DNA from: UBA1672 sp050633505
GTDB lineage: Bacteria; Pseudomonadota; Alphaproteobacteria; Micavibrionales; Micavibrionaceae
DNA length: 64,000 bases
Assembly: GCA_050633505.1 (NCBI GenBank)
Contig: JBOEGQ010000013.1
Span: 248,001 to 312,000, forward strand
Direction of reading: 5' to 3'
Shown: piece by piece, positions 9,430 through 17,073 of the stretch
Layout of the letters: every line of letters begins with the position of its first letter
Numbering within the stretch: position 1 is the stretch's first letter
Translations under genes and position numbers: made by a program
Notes under the pieces: generated by a model
Told to the model about the DNA's origin: nothing
Databases searched by the model: none
Seen by the model: only the letters and a program-made list of their open reading frames with translations

Positions 9430-9663
9430 ATGTACGCAGATAACGATATGTCAACATACTCACGCGAGAAGGCTCAAACGGGTGAAGAGCGTGCTCGACA
9501 TAATTTGTTAAATGACGAAGGGGCGCGTTTCTTGGTTGAAAGTTGGCAAGAGGCGCAGGGCGTATCTCAGGAACGTGCGGAAGAAATGTATATCGATTTT
9601 TATACGCAGAAAAAAACACTAGCCGAGCTACGGTCTGAAAATGAGGCTTTAGTCGCTGAATAA
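9430..9663 (+). CDS. Small unrecognised protein, 77 aa
   Basis: No family recognised. It is a charged, probably all-helical protein (SREKAQTGEERARHNLLNDE, then ARFLVESWQEAQGVSQERAE, and a Glu-rich C-terminus). There is no signal peptide or membrane segment. I chose the ATG at 9430 because GGAG at 9419-9422 is 7 bases upstream of it. The ATG at 9424 would sit on top of the ribosome site. A promoter is visible at 9359-9388. It precedes the tmRNA gene and is probably independent of it, since tmRNA has its own promoter. Confidence 0.7.
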   Translation: MYADNDMSTYSREKAQTGEERARHNLLNDEGARFLVESWQEAQGVSQERAEEMYIDFYTQKKTLAELRSENEALVAE

Positions 9664-9762
9664 AATCTATATTTCTGATTTTTAAGGGCAAGCCTGACAC
9701 AATTGTGCAGGCTTGTTTGCTTTTGGAGTGTTGTATTTTATGACGTGGTGTACAGAATTCTT

Positions 9763-9790
9763 TTGAATTCCTGCGTTAAGGGCGTATAAT
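9763..9790 (+). promoter_or_regulatory. Promoter of the tmRNA gene
   Basis: TTGAAT at 9763-9768, 16-base spacer and a consensus TATAAT at 9785-9790, a few bases before the first tmRNA hairpin (GCTGGC-TT-GCCAGC, 9797-9810). Confidence 0.65.
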
Positions 9791-9796
9791 GGTTTT

Positions 9797-10180
9797 GCTG
9801 GCTTGCCAGCTATGACACAAAACGTTGACATGGAATAAACGTTGCGGACCCGGGGGCGGTACCCGGCGACTCCACCATCTGTAATCTCGTACGGATTATC
9901 TGTAATACGGATTATAGGTGATGGGGTCGAAATAGGATCGACGCGCGCAATAAAGATGTTTTGACGGTGTCCGGCATTGTATCCGCCGTTATCGGGCTAA
10001 ATTTATAAATGCAAACGATAACTTTGCGTTCGTAGCCGCTAACGACAACTCTGTTGTTGAAGGTGAAGGTCGTATCGCTGCCTAATTGGGTAGTAGCGAC
10101 GCTACATTAGATTCTTTGATTGATTAACGTCATTCAAGTGGGGCGTGCCTGCTGCCTAGCAACAGAAGTGCAGGCATTTT
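9797..10180 (+). ncRNA. ssrA: Circularly permuted two-piece tmRNA
   Basis: tmRNA rescues stalled ribosomes and adds a degradation tag. Here the 3' (acceptor) part precedes the 5' (coding) part, as in other alphaproteobacteria. The acceptor piece ends with a T arm (CCGGG, loop GGCGGTA, CCCGG), the strand CGACTCC (9867-9873), a discriminator A and an encoded CCA (9875-9877). A spacer of about 45 bases (9878-9922) must be processed out. The coding piece begins GGGGTCG (9923-9929), which pairs with CGACTCC over all 7 positions with one G-U. The tag frame runs 10011-10082 with TAA at 10083. A final stem TGCCTGC / GCAGGCA (10146-10176) closes the piece. Exact outer ends are approximate. Confidence 0.92.
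10011..10085 (+). other. tmRNA tag-peptide reading frame (24 codons plus stop)
   Basis: The resume codon GCA opens a tag beginning ANDNFAFVAANDN and ending RIAA before TAA. The ANDN start and the terminal AA are standard for alphaproteobacterial tags and match the SspB and ClpX recognition ends. The length (24 residues) and the second internal ANDN copy are unusual. Confidence 0.8.
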
Positions 10181-10203
10181 ATGTTCTATAGCGGTGAATC
10201 TTT

Positions 10204-10923
10204 ATGATCGAAGATGCTTATCAAATACCGGCATTATTTTATATTTTATGTGTAATGTCTTCCATGGCTTTTGTTGTGTGTTCGACGGAATGGTTTGTGA
10301 GGGCTTTGCGCTCTGATTCAGGCACAGAGATATCTTTTTCCTTACATATATGGCGTGGACAGGGAAAGAGCTTCTTATTCGTCCTCATCATTTCTTTGCT
10401 TGTTGGTCTTTATGACTATGTTTTTGCTGACCGGCCGATCTTTATTGCGGGGGAAGTCTCCATTTTGCTGTGTACGTATTTGTATTTATTGATGCGGCGT
10501 AAGGTGGATGGTGCGGTGCAGATTTGGTCTTTTACGAAAAGCTATGTATCATTAGGATTTCTATGCTTGTTTGGCTGGGGCGCGACTGTTGTCTTTGGTT
10601 TTGTGTTGATGCAGGTCTTACAGACCATAAGCGCCGTTAACAATACAGACTTTTTTATTGTTGTGATTTTTCTGACTGGGTTGCTATGGAATGCGCCCGT
10701 TCTTATGCTTTATCAAAAGGTGTTAAAGGATTCGGTACTTCGCCCTGTTTTGAAGGGGCAGGGATTTCATAAGTTTTTATGGCCTGTCTTGTTGGCGTAT
10801 ACCGTTTTGTTAATTCCTCTTATGCTACAGCAGAAGGTGAATTCGGAAGAATGGAAGGAAATGCTGCGTGCAAAGCCGATGCGCCAGACTTTTGTTTCTG
10901 ATATTGCAAATCCCCTTGTATAA
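10204..10923 (+). CDS. Unrecognised integral membrane protein, 239 aa
   Basis: No family recognised. About six hydrophobic segments can be seen (around residues 8-30, 55-75, 80-95, 115-140, 150-170 and 195-213). Short charged loops separate them, and a polar C-terminal tail holds two Met-Arg rich stretches. GGTGA precedes the ATG by about 7 bases. It lies between tmRNA and sspB on the same strand; sspB begins 61 bases further on, so co-transcription is possible. There is no sequence reason to link its function to trans-translation. Confidence 0.75.
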   Translation: MIEDAYQIPALFYILCVMSSMAFVVCSTEWFVRALRSDSGTEISFSLHIWRGQGKSFLFVLIISLLVGLYDYVFADRPIFIAGEVSILLCTYLYLLMRRKVDGAVQIWSFTKSYVSLGFLCLFGWGATVVFGFVLMQVLQTISAVNNTDFFIVVIFLTGLLWNAPVLMLYQKVLKDSVLRPVLKGQGFHKFLWPVLLAYTVLLIPLMLQQKVNSEEWKEMLRAKPMRQTFVSDIANPLV

Positions 10924-10984
10924 AGTTTGAAAATTATGAGAACAACACTTGATTTCCCCTATGAATATTTGCGACATATAAATC

Positions 10985-11509
10985 ATGACTGATGAAGAAG
11001 ACTTTTTACGTTACGATAAAATGGTAGAGACTGCCTTGCGCGATGTAGTGCGTCAGGCAATTACCGAGGTTGTAGAGGGGTATGAGGATACTGGGTCAAT
11101 GCCTGGTGAACATCACTTCTATATTACATTTCTGACTGATTATCCGGGGGTTCAGATTCCAGATTATCTGCGTGAACGTTATCCTGGTGAAATGACCATT
11201 GTTCTGCAATATCAATTCTCAGACCTGAGCGTGAATAAAGAGCGTATGGAGGTCACACTTTCCTTTAATAATGTACCTGAAAGACTTATTGTTCCTTTGG
11301 GCGCGATTAGTATCTTTGCAGATCCGTCTGTGAATTTTGCATTACAGTTTCAGCCATTGGGTGAGGCAATGGAAGAGGAAGATCTACTCTTGCAAGAAAT
11401 GCCTGACGGGGATGATGATCCGGATGGAACACCAGATGGAACGGGTGGATCTTCTGGTGGTGAGAAAACCGGAGAGGTTATTTCTCTGGATAATTTCCGC
11501 AAGAAATAG
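10985..11509 (+). CDS. sspB: SspB-alpha, ClpXP adaptor for ssrA-tagged proteins
   Basis: Adaptor that binds the ANDN part of tmRNA-tagged proteins and hands them to ClpXP. The 174-residue protein has the alpha-type SspB core. It starts with a helix YDKMVETALRDVVRQAI, then HHFYITFLTDYPGVQIPDYL, MTIVLQYQFSDLSV, FNNVPERLIVPLGAISIFADPSV and FALQF. A disordered acidic and Gly-rich linker (about 130-160) follows, then a short C-terminal tail (GEVISLDNFRKK) that fits the ClpX-binding motif position. Its location about 0.9 kb from ssrA puts tagging RNA and adaptor side by side. The next gene begins 8 bp downstream. Confidence 0.9.
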   Translation: MTDEEDFLRYDKMVETALRDVVRQAITEVVEGYEDTGSMPGEHHFYITFLTDYPGVQIPDYLRERYPGEMTIVLQYQFSDLSVNKERMEVTLSFNNVPERLIVPLGAISIFADPSVNFALQFQPLGEAMEEEDLLLQEMPDGDDDPDGTPDGTGGSSGGEKTGEVISLDNFRKK

Positions 11510-11517
11510 AGTATCTC

Positions 11518-12429
11518 ATGACATTATGGACACCACAACAGGCTTTGCGTGATGTGCCGCATAAGGTTCTACTGAAACGCGGAGAATGGATTGACGCGTC
11601 ACGAAACGGGCGTGTTGTCCCATATAAGATTTATCATCCTGTTGGCGATGATTTAACAAAACATCCCGTCATCTTCTGGAGCCATGGCTTTGGCGGTAAT
11701 CGTGACGGTGCATCCTTTATCTCCAGATTCTTGGCAGGGCAGGGTTATACCATTGTTCATATGAGCCATATTGGTACGGATAGCAGTCTGTGGGAGGGCA
11801 AACCCGGTCATCCTTGGGATATCTTGCGTGAAGCTAAAATAAGCCGTGAAATCACACTTGAACGGATGTATGACGTTCCGTTCGTATTAGAGCAAATTGA
11901 AATTTGGGCACAGGAGAACCCTGAAATTGGGGCGTATATGGATTTCTCACGCATGGGAATGTCTGGCCACTCTTTTGGTGCGATGACAACGCAGGTTATG
12001 GCTGGGATGATGTTCCCTGATATTGATGAACAGTTACAGAGCTTACGTGATGAACGGTTATCTTGCGGCATTTTATATAGTCCAGTTCCAATATCTCATT
12101 TAACAGATGCACCGCATGGGGATGTTTATGGGGCGATTGATATTCCACTCCTTCACATGACGGGAACAGAAGATACCTCTCCTTTAGAGGGGTATGACTA
12201 TGATTATCGTTTGGTTGTCAAAGATCATGCAAACCATTCTGAGCAATACCTCCAAGTGTTAGAGGGCGGCGATCACATGGTCTATAACGGTACACGCGGG
12301 AAATTGGCCGATAATCCGCTTCGTGAGGTGCATGAGCAGGAAATTTTAAACGCTAGTTTTGCCTTTTGGAACGCATACCTAAAAGGTGATGGCACGGCCA
12401 AAGCATGGCTGGAAAGCACCCATAAATAG
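11518..12429 (+). CDS. Alpha/beta hydrolase (acetylhydrolase/dienelactone hydrolase-like)
   Basis: A 303-residue cytoplasmic hydrolase. The oxyanion region is HPVIFWSHGFGGNRDG (about residue 50) and the nucleophile elbow is GMSGHSFGAMTTQ (Ser near 147). An acid in the PLLHMTGTEDTSP segment and a His in GGDHMVYNG near the end complete a likely triad. This pattern resembles predicted dienelactone hydrolases and platelet-activating-factor acetylhydrolase-like enzymes. The substrate is unknown. There is no signal peptide. It starts 8 bp after sspB, so the two are likely co-transcribed. Confidence 0.82.
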   Translation: MTLWTPQQALRDVPHKVLLKRGEWIDASRNGRVVPYKIYHPVGDDLTKHPVIFWSHGFGGNRDGASFISRFLAGQGYTIVHMSHIGTDSSLWEGKPGHPWDILREAKISREITLERMYDVPFVLEQIEIWAQENPEIGAYMDFSRMGMSGHSFGAMTTQVMAGMMFPDIDEQLQSLRDERLSCGILYSPVPISHLTDAPHGDVYGAIDIPLLHMTGTEDTSPLEGYDYDYRLVVKDHANHSEQYLQVLEGGDHMVYNGTRGKLADNPLREVHEQEILNASFAFWNAYLKGDGTAKAWLESTHK

Positions 12430-12487
12430 TTAAACGTTCTTTTGTTACCCCTTGATTTTTTGCCTGTTGTTTCCAGTTGCTTTTTAA

Positions 12488-13447
12488 ATGAAAGTGTCTA
12501 TGGTCTTCATTATGAAGAATGCGGTTGAAATTAAAAATCTCAATAAAATATATAAAGCGTCGAAGCGTTATCCTGAAAAGGTGGCGTTACAGAATGTTGA
12601 TCTGGAAATCCCGCGTGGCTCTATTTTTGCTTTGCTGGGGCCGAATGGCGCGGGAAAGTCGACGATGATTAACATCATGGCGGGGCTTGTCATGAAGACA
12701 TCGGGCTGCGTTAATATCTGGGGATTTGATATTGATGTGAATGAACGCAACGCCAAAAGCTCTATTGGTGTGGTGCCCCAAGAGATTAATTTTGACCCGT
12801 ATTTTACACCTCTTGAATCGCTAGAACTTCAGGCCGGACTGTACGGTGTGGCCAAAGCAAAACGTCGATCTGCAGAAATTCTGGAGATGGTTGGGCTGGG
12901 TGATAAAAAAGATGCATATGTGCGCTCTCTTTCCGGTGGGATGAAACGTCGCTTGCTTATGGCCAAGGCAATGGTTCACAATCCGCCGATTTTGGTTTTG
13001 GATGAGCCGACCGCCGGTGTTGACATTGAACTCCGTAAACAGCTTTGGGCGAATGTGAAGACGTTAAATGAACAAGGCGTTACCATTTTATTGACGACGC
13101 ACTATTTAGAGGAAGCAGAAGAGCTTTGCGATCGTATTGCAATTATCAACCATGGTGAGGTTGTTGCATGTGAGGATAAAGATGTCATGCTTTCGCAGCT
13201 TGACTGTAAGGAAATTATATTCTTGCTGGATAGAGATATCACTGAAGAGGTGGGTACATTGTCACGGTTTGCTACAAAAGTGGTGGGTGATAGGCATCTA
13301 TCTGTCCATTATTCATCAAATGATCATGCTGTTGGTGAGATTATCGAAGCGGTTCAAAATGCCGGCTATGGTATTGTTGATATCACAACAAATCAAAGTG
13401 ACCTTGAGGATGTATTCTTGCAACTGACGGCAGGCACACCTAGCTAG
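12488..13447 (+). CDS. ABC transporter ATP-binding protein (ABC-2 export type)
   Basis: ATPase subunit with Walker A GPNGAGKST, Q-loop VVPQE, signature LSGGM, Walker B ILVLDEPT, and the H-loop in LLTTHYLEEAEELCDR. The C-terminal extension after about residue 230 is the regulatory tail seen in YadG/DrrA-like exporters. ATGs occur at 12488, 12500 and 12512. The last gives MKNAVEIKNLNKIYKASKR and looks most like family N-termini, but no ribosome site is clear for any. It sits 75 bp before a second ATPase that has its own promoter, and it has no permease directly attached. Confidence 0.88.
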   Translation: MKVSMVFIMKNAVEIKNLNKIYKASKRYPEKVALQNVDLEIPRGSIFALLGPNGAGKSTMINIMAGLVMKTSGCVNIWGFDIDVNERNAKSSIGVVPQEINFDPYFTPLESLELQAGLYGVAKAKRRSAEILEMVGLGDKKDAYVRSLSGGMKRRLLMAKAMVHNPPILVLDEPTAGVDIELRKQLWANVKTLNEQGVTILLTTHYLEEAEELCDRIAIINHGEVVACEDKDVMLSQLDCKEIIFLLDRDITEEVGTLSRFATKVVGDRHLSVHYSSNDHAVGEIIEAVQNAGYGIVDITTNQSDLEDVFLQLTAGTPS

Positions 13448-13462
13448 GCCATAGTTTTATAG

Positions 13463-13490
13463 TTGTTTTCATATTTATGTTCGTTATAAT
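13463..13490 (+). promoter_or_regulatory. Promoter before the second ABC ATPase
   Basis: TTGTTT at 13463-13468, 16-base spacer and TATAAT at 13485-13490, 32 bases before the ATG at 13523. Confidence 0.5.
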
Positions 13491-13522
13491 GCCTCTGTGT
13501 GTATTAGAGGTGCGAATTTACG

Positions 13523-14479
13523 ATGATTTCTGTTTCCAATTTATCATTTGAGTATGATGGGAAAACTGTATTACATGACGTGTCTTTTGACATAGAGCAA
13601 GGCAGTGTTGTGGCGTTGGTTGGCCCTAATGGTGCAGGAAAAACGACGTTAATGCGTTGTTTGGCAGCTTTACATAGTCCAGTGAGTGGAGCAATTCGTG
13701 TTGACGGAATTGATGCCATTGAAAACCCGCGGGAGGTACGGCGTCGTAGCGGATATCTATCTGATTTTTTCGGACTATATGATCGTTTGACTGTGAGGCA
13801 ATGTCTGGTGCATATGGCGGGGTGTCAGTATGTTCCGCAGAAATATATTCAGTCCCGTGTTGATGAAGTTATCCGTTTGACAGGATTAAATGGTTATCGT
13901 GACGCTATGGCAGGGACATTGTCGCGTGGTTATCGTCAACGTTTAGGGGTTGGGATGGCAATTATTCATAATCCTAAGTTCTTATTATTGGATGAACCGG
14001 CGTCGGGTATGGATCCTGAGGCGCGCATTGATTTGTCTTCGTTAATGCGTGATATTAATCAGGAGGGAGTGACGATTATTGTATCTTCGCATATTTTAGC
14101 TGAGCTGGAAGATTATTGCAGTGATATGTTGGTTATACGTGACGGATGTGTGCGTGAACATATGATACATCAGGGTGAGCAGGAAAATAAATCTTTGTCA
14201 CTTTATGTGCGTTTATTGGAAGTCAGTGAAGATACTGTCGCATTTTTCGAAGGGCATGATAAGGTTTTAGATCTTTCACGTGCAGAAGATGCTGTTTATA
14301 TTGCATTTAAGGGGGAGGAAAGCGATGTTCCCGAGTTCATAAAGCAAGCTTTGAACTCTGGTATTTCGGCTCTTGGTTTTGAAGTAAAGAAGAAAAGCTT
14401 ACAAAAAGTTTATATGGATCTAGCGCATGAAGATAGCATGAAAAAGGGATACGATGAGAATGGGGGACGTGTCCAATGA
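13523..14479 (+). CDS. ABC transporter ATP-binding protein paired with a permease
   Basis: A 318-residue ATPase with Walker A GPNGAGKTT, a Q-loop region around GYLSDFFGLYDRLT, a degenerate signature (LSRGYRQRL instead of LSGGQ), Walker B LLLDEPASGMD and H-loop VSSHILAELEDYC. After about residue 220 it has an unassigned C-terminal region. It ends in an ATGA overlap with the permease (14476-14479), so the two are translationally coupled. The LSRG variant signature is common in ABC-2 type systems of the CcmA/NatA class. The substrate is unknown. Confidence 0.88.
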   Translation: MISVSNLSFEYDGKTVLHDVSFDIEQGSVVALVGPNGAGKTTLMRCLAALHSPVSGAIRVDGIDAIENPREVRRRSGYLSDFFGLYDRLTVRQCLVHMAGCQYVPQKYIQSRVDEVIRLTGLNGYRDAMAGTLSRGYRQRLGVGMAIIHNPKFLLLDEPASGMDPEARIDLSSLMRDINQEGVTIIVSSHILAELEDYCSDMLVIRDGCVREHMIHQGEQENKSLSLYVRLLEVSEDTVAFFEGHDKVLDLSRAEDAVYIAFKGEESDVPEFIKQALNSGISALGFEVKKKSLQKVYMDLAHEDSMKKGYDENGGRVQ

Positions 14480-16041
14480 ATATATTACTTCGTATTCTGG
14501 GGCCTGAGTTCCAGCGCAATACTTTGATGCGTTTTTCTCTTTTTAGTGTGCTTTTGATCCCTATTTTAATTGGTGTAGTTCTATGTATTTCCTATATGTC
14601 ATATTTGGTGCACTATGATGCGCGTATGGCTATACGTGTGGTGCAAGGAACGCAGGAACTTTTTCATTCTGATCCACATTGGAGCTTGCGCTCTTTATTT
14701 GTTCTTTTACCGTTTTTATTTCTTATTTTATATCTGTTGGGCACTTATGAAGCAGCTTCTGCTTTTACGAGTGAAATTCGTAATAAAACATGGGATATGA
14801 AGAAGGTTTCCGCGATTACGCCATTGCATTTGGTTGTGGGCAAGTTATTCGGGGTCACTTCCTACGTTTGGTATGTGTCTACTTTATTACTGTGCGCCTG
14901 TCTTTATGCCTATGCGTATTATTTTGACGTTGTTTCTCTTCGGGAGAGTGAACTTCTTGGTACCGGGGTAAAGGATTATCCTGAATTTCGAGATATTTTA
15001 TTGATGGCATGTGTGGTTATTGTTCCAGCATTCTTTGCGCATATTATTGCTCTATACGGTAGTTTATTGAATTTGCAGCGCGGTAAAATGGGCTCTATTC
15101 TTATCGTATTTGCAGCTTTATTTTTAGCGACATATCTTCATACGCTGTTATCGAATTTGTTTCAGATTAAATATTACTCGGATGAAACCGATTTTTTGTA
15201 TAATAACATGTCTGATATTGTGTGGTTTGGTATGACGTTTTCTCCGGCTTCCTTTTCTCTGGGCACCGTTGGGTATGTTATTACCTTTGTTTGTTTGGGG
15301 ATATACCGTCTTGTACGCACGGAGTTGAATTTTAAAAGCTTTCCGTTTGTTTATCTCGGTTTTCTAATCAGTATATGTTTATACTTTTCCGGATTCTCTT
15401 CGCATTATTCTAGTGTGGCTATGCGGAATAATGTCATGGATGGGGGCTCGCTGATTATGGGTTTTTATCTGTCTGCGTTTATTGTATTTGTGATGGCAAG
15501 TGCTCGTAGTATTTTGTCTTCGGCCGATAATATAGGGCTTTACCAGCGTTTCTTTATTAGCTTGTGTTTGAAGAATTTTAAACGCGCATTGGAAAATATA
15601 CCGGTGTGGATGATCACTTTGCCGGTTTGTCTGGTGGTGTTGTGTTTGTGGAGCATTTCTGTTGAGGAATTAGAGTTAGGGGCATTATTTTTCGGCTTGT
15701 CCCTTGTGTTGTTTATGATTCGTGATGGTATTGTTCAACATCTTCTTATGTTGGGAAATAAAACCGGACGCGGTGGCGTAAAGCTCGCAGTTTATTATTT
15801 GTTTGCCTATTTTATCTTGCCTCTTTTGGTCGGGTATGCCGTTCAAATTTTCGGAAGTAAGCAGATTACTTGGAGCAATCTTGCTAATGATCATCATTGG
15901 GTTCATTATGTCTTGGGGACGTTTTATCCTAATTCTGTAGAGCGCCCGGATGCGGCTTTGTTACCTGTATTTATACAAATTCTGGGGCTTTCTGTTTTAT
16001 TGTGGCGGAAGGTTCGTGTTTCTTATATTACCGAAGCGTGA
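14476..16041 (+). CDS. ABC-2 type permease, 521 aa
   Basis: A hydrophobic protein with about twelve membrane segments; the start overlaps the upstream ATPase stop by 4 bp. The N-terminus (LRILGPEFQRNTLMRFSLFS) and the first large loop, with EIRNKTWDMKKVSAITPLHLVVGKLFG, resemble ABC-2 permeases. In those, an R-x-K-T-W-D/E motif follows TM2. It is twice the usual single-domain permease length, so both permease halves may be fused. It ends about 50 bp before tRNA-Arg. The cluster of two ATPases and this permease may export a small molecule or lipid. Confidence 0.8.
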   Translation: MNILLRILGPEFQRNTLMRFSLFSVLLIPILIGVVLCISYMSYLVHYDARMAIRVVQGTQELFHSDPHWSLRSLFVLLPFLFLILYLLGTYEAASAFTSEIRNKTWDMKKVSAITPLHLVVGKLFGVTSYVWYVSTLLLCACLYAYAYYFDVVSLRESELLGTGVKDYPEFRDILLMACVVIVPAFFAHIIALYGSLLNLQRGKMGSILIVFAALFLATYLHTLLSNLFQIKYYSDETDFLYNNMSDIVWFGMTFSPASFSLGTVGYVITFVCLGIYRLVRTELNFKSFPFVYLGFLISICLYFSGFSSHYSSVAMRNNVMDGGSLIMGFYLSAFIVFVMASARSILSSADNIGLYQRFFISLCLKNFKRALENIPVWMITLPVCLVVLCLWSISVEELELGALFFGLSLVLFMIRDGIVQHLLMLGNKTGRGGVKLAVYYLFAYFILPLLVGYAVQIFGSKQITWSNLANDHHWVHYVLGTFYPNSVERPDAALLPVFIQILGLSVLLWRKVRVSYITEA

Positions 16042-16094
16042 AGATGTGTTTTGGCTTGCGAATATATAAGGCATGATGCTACAACGAGGCATTA

Positions 16095-16170
16095 GCGCCC
16101 GTAGCTCAGGGGATAGAGCACTGGTTTCCGGAGCCAGGGGCCGCAGGTTCGAATCCTGCCGGGCGCGCCA
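16095..16170 (+). tRNA. tRNA-Arg (anticodon CCG)
   Basis: Acceptor strands GCGCCCG (16095-16101) and CGGGCGC (16160-16166) pair perfectly, then G and an encoded CCA. The D arm is TAGCTCAGGGGATAGAGCA, the anticodon stem-loop is CTGGT-TTCCGGA-GCCAG with CCG, and the T arm contains GGTTCGAATCC. It reads CGG codons. A recombinase-like frame ends antisense within it (see next entry). Confidence 0.97.
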
Positions 16171-16818
16171 TATCTTTCAAACCACCCCGAAAATCGCCTA
16201 AAGCCCTTATGGGCTGGGCGATTGGGGCGGTTCGAAACCCATCATTTCGGTCATACGGCAACCTGTCGGCAAAGGCCAGTTTCAGCAACGTACGCTTATC
16301 TTCCAATCGCTCCGAAAGCCAGAGTTTATGCGGGTTTTTCAAGAATTCAAAAGCGGTTCGAAATGCTTTGTCGAAGCATGGTAACGTGGCATCAGAAGTT
16401 GCGAATTTCTCGCTCAAAATGATCTTTTGTTGCTCCAACTTCTCCAGTTTTTTCTCATAAGCCGTAATCAGCGTCCCGTTTTCCGCCTCCATAATCCGGT
16501 CAAGCAACTGCTCCACCTGCTTATCGACTTTACGCATTTCCGCCTCAATCGCTTTACCATCCTGCTGGCGCATACTCACGCGGCGTTCCCACAGATCCCG
16601 AAAGATCTTTAGGCTCAACTTGAACAAAGCGTCAGAGGGCTTGAGATCCTTCACAATTCCTTCAAACTCCGCCTCGACCTTTTCCTTGCGGGTGGACTTG
16701 CGGTAATCCTTACAGTCCTTTTGAAAGCACATGTAGTAGCCGTAATGCGCACTACGCCCCTTCGCCCAGTATCCGGTCATAGACCCGCCACAACAGCCAC
16801 AGGTGACGAATCCGCGTA
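16106..16818 (-). pseudogene. Serine recombinase C-terminal remnant at tRNA-Arg
   Basis: The C-terminal two thirds of a 311-residue open frame. It contains LRGFVTCGCCGGSMTGYW, a second Cys pair in YYMCFQKDCKDYRKS (recombinase zinc beta ribbon) and a coiled coil (KAIEAEMRKVDKQVEQLLDR). It also has a conserved C-terminus ending in the DMARPAGFEPAAPGSGN stretch encoded antisense through tRNA-Arg. In large serine recombinases of integrative elements this part follows the resolvase catalytic domain. That domain, with its nucleophilic Ser, is absent here. This is therefore a remnant of an element integrated at the tRNA 3' end and not an active enzyme. The frame continues without a stop into the AraC-type fragment upstream. 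Confidence 0.8.
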
Positions 16819-17041
16819 AATGTTGCGCTAAAAGGAGCGGCAATTCTTCTTGTGCATTTGTGGCCTGTTCAACACCGTACCAAAATCGAAAATATTCTTG
16901 CGGGGATAAGCTGACCCCATCACGGTTAAAGAGATCAGGGGGAAGTTGGGCATGCGTTAAAGCCAAGGCTGGGTCTATTCCCATATTTTGTAAGAAAAGT
17001 TTCCAATTGGGTGAAACCAAAAACCTTTTAGCATGTTTCAT
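16816..17041 (-). pseudogene. AraC-family regulator N-terminal fragment fused to the recombinase tail
   Basis: The first 75 residues (MKHAKRFLVSPNWKLFLQNM, GIDPALALTHAQLPPDLFNR, then SLSPQEYFRFWYGVEQ and ELPLLLAQHL) match the ligand-binding domain of AraC-type regulators. The remaining sensor and the HTH are missing. At about residue 75 (base 16816) the frame changes into the zinc-ribbon part of a recombinase. The whole 16106-17041 frame is open, so a 311-residue chimera could be made, but it would lack both DNA-binding and catalytic domains. It lies 33 bp after the SDR gene on the same strand, the usual spacing for a local regulator. Confidence 0.75.
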
Positions 17042-17073
17042 GATATGGCCTTTTTTTATAGGTTTTGCCTTTT

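Noticed and set aside
10204..10923. Calling the 239-aa membrane protein part of trans-translation
   Set aside because: Only its position between ssrA and sspB supports this; the sequence shows no relevant motif.
13480..13495. A shared 15-mer TTCGTTATAATGCCT before the genes at 13523 and 41033
   Set aside because: A chance 15-base match is not unlikely in 64 kb on two strands, and most of it is a -10 box; not enough to claim a common regulator.
16106..16170. Protein-coding reading of the tRNA-Arg antisense strand (PAGFEPAAPGSGN)
   Set aside because: This peptide is a known by-product of reading antisense through a tRNA; the tRNA fold is complete, so the coding end is treated as part of the recombinase remnant.
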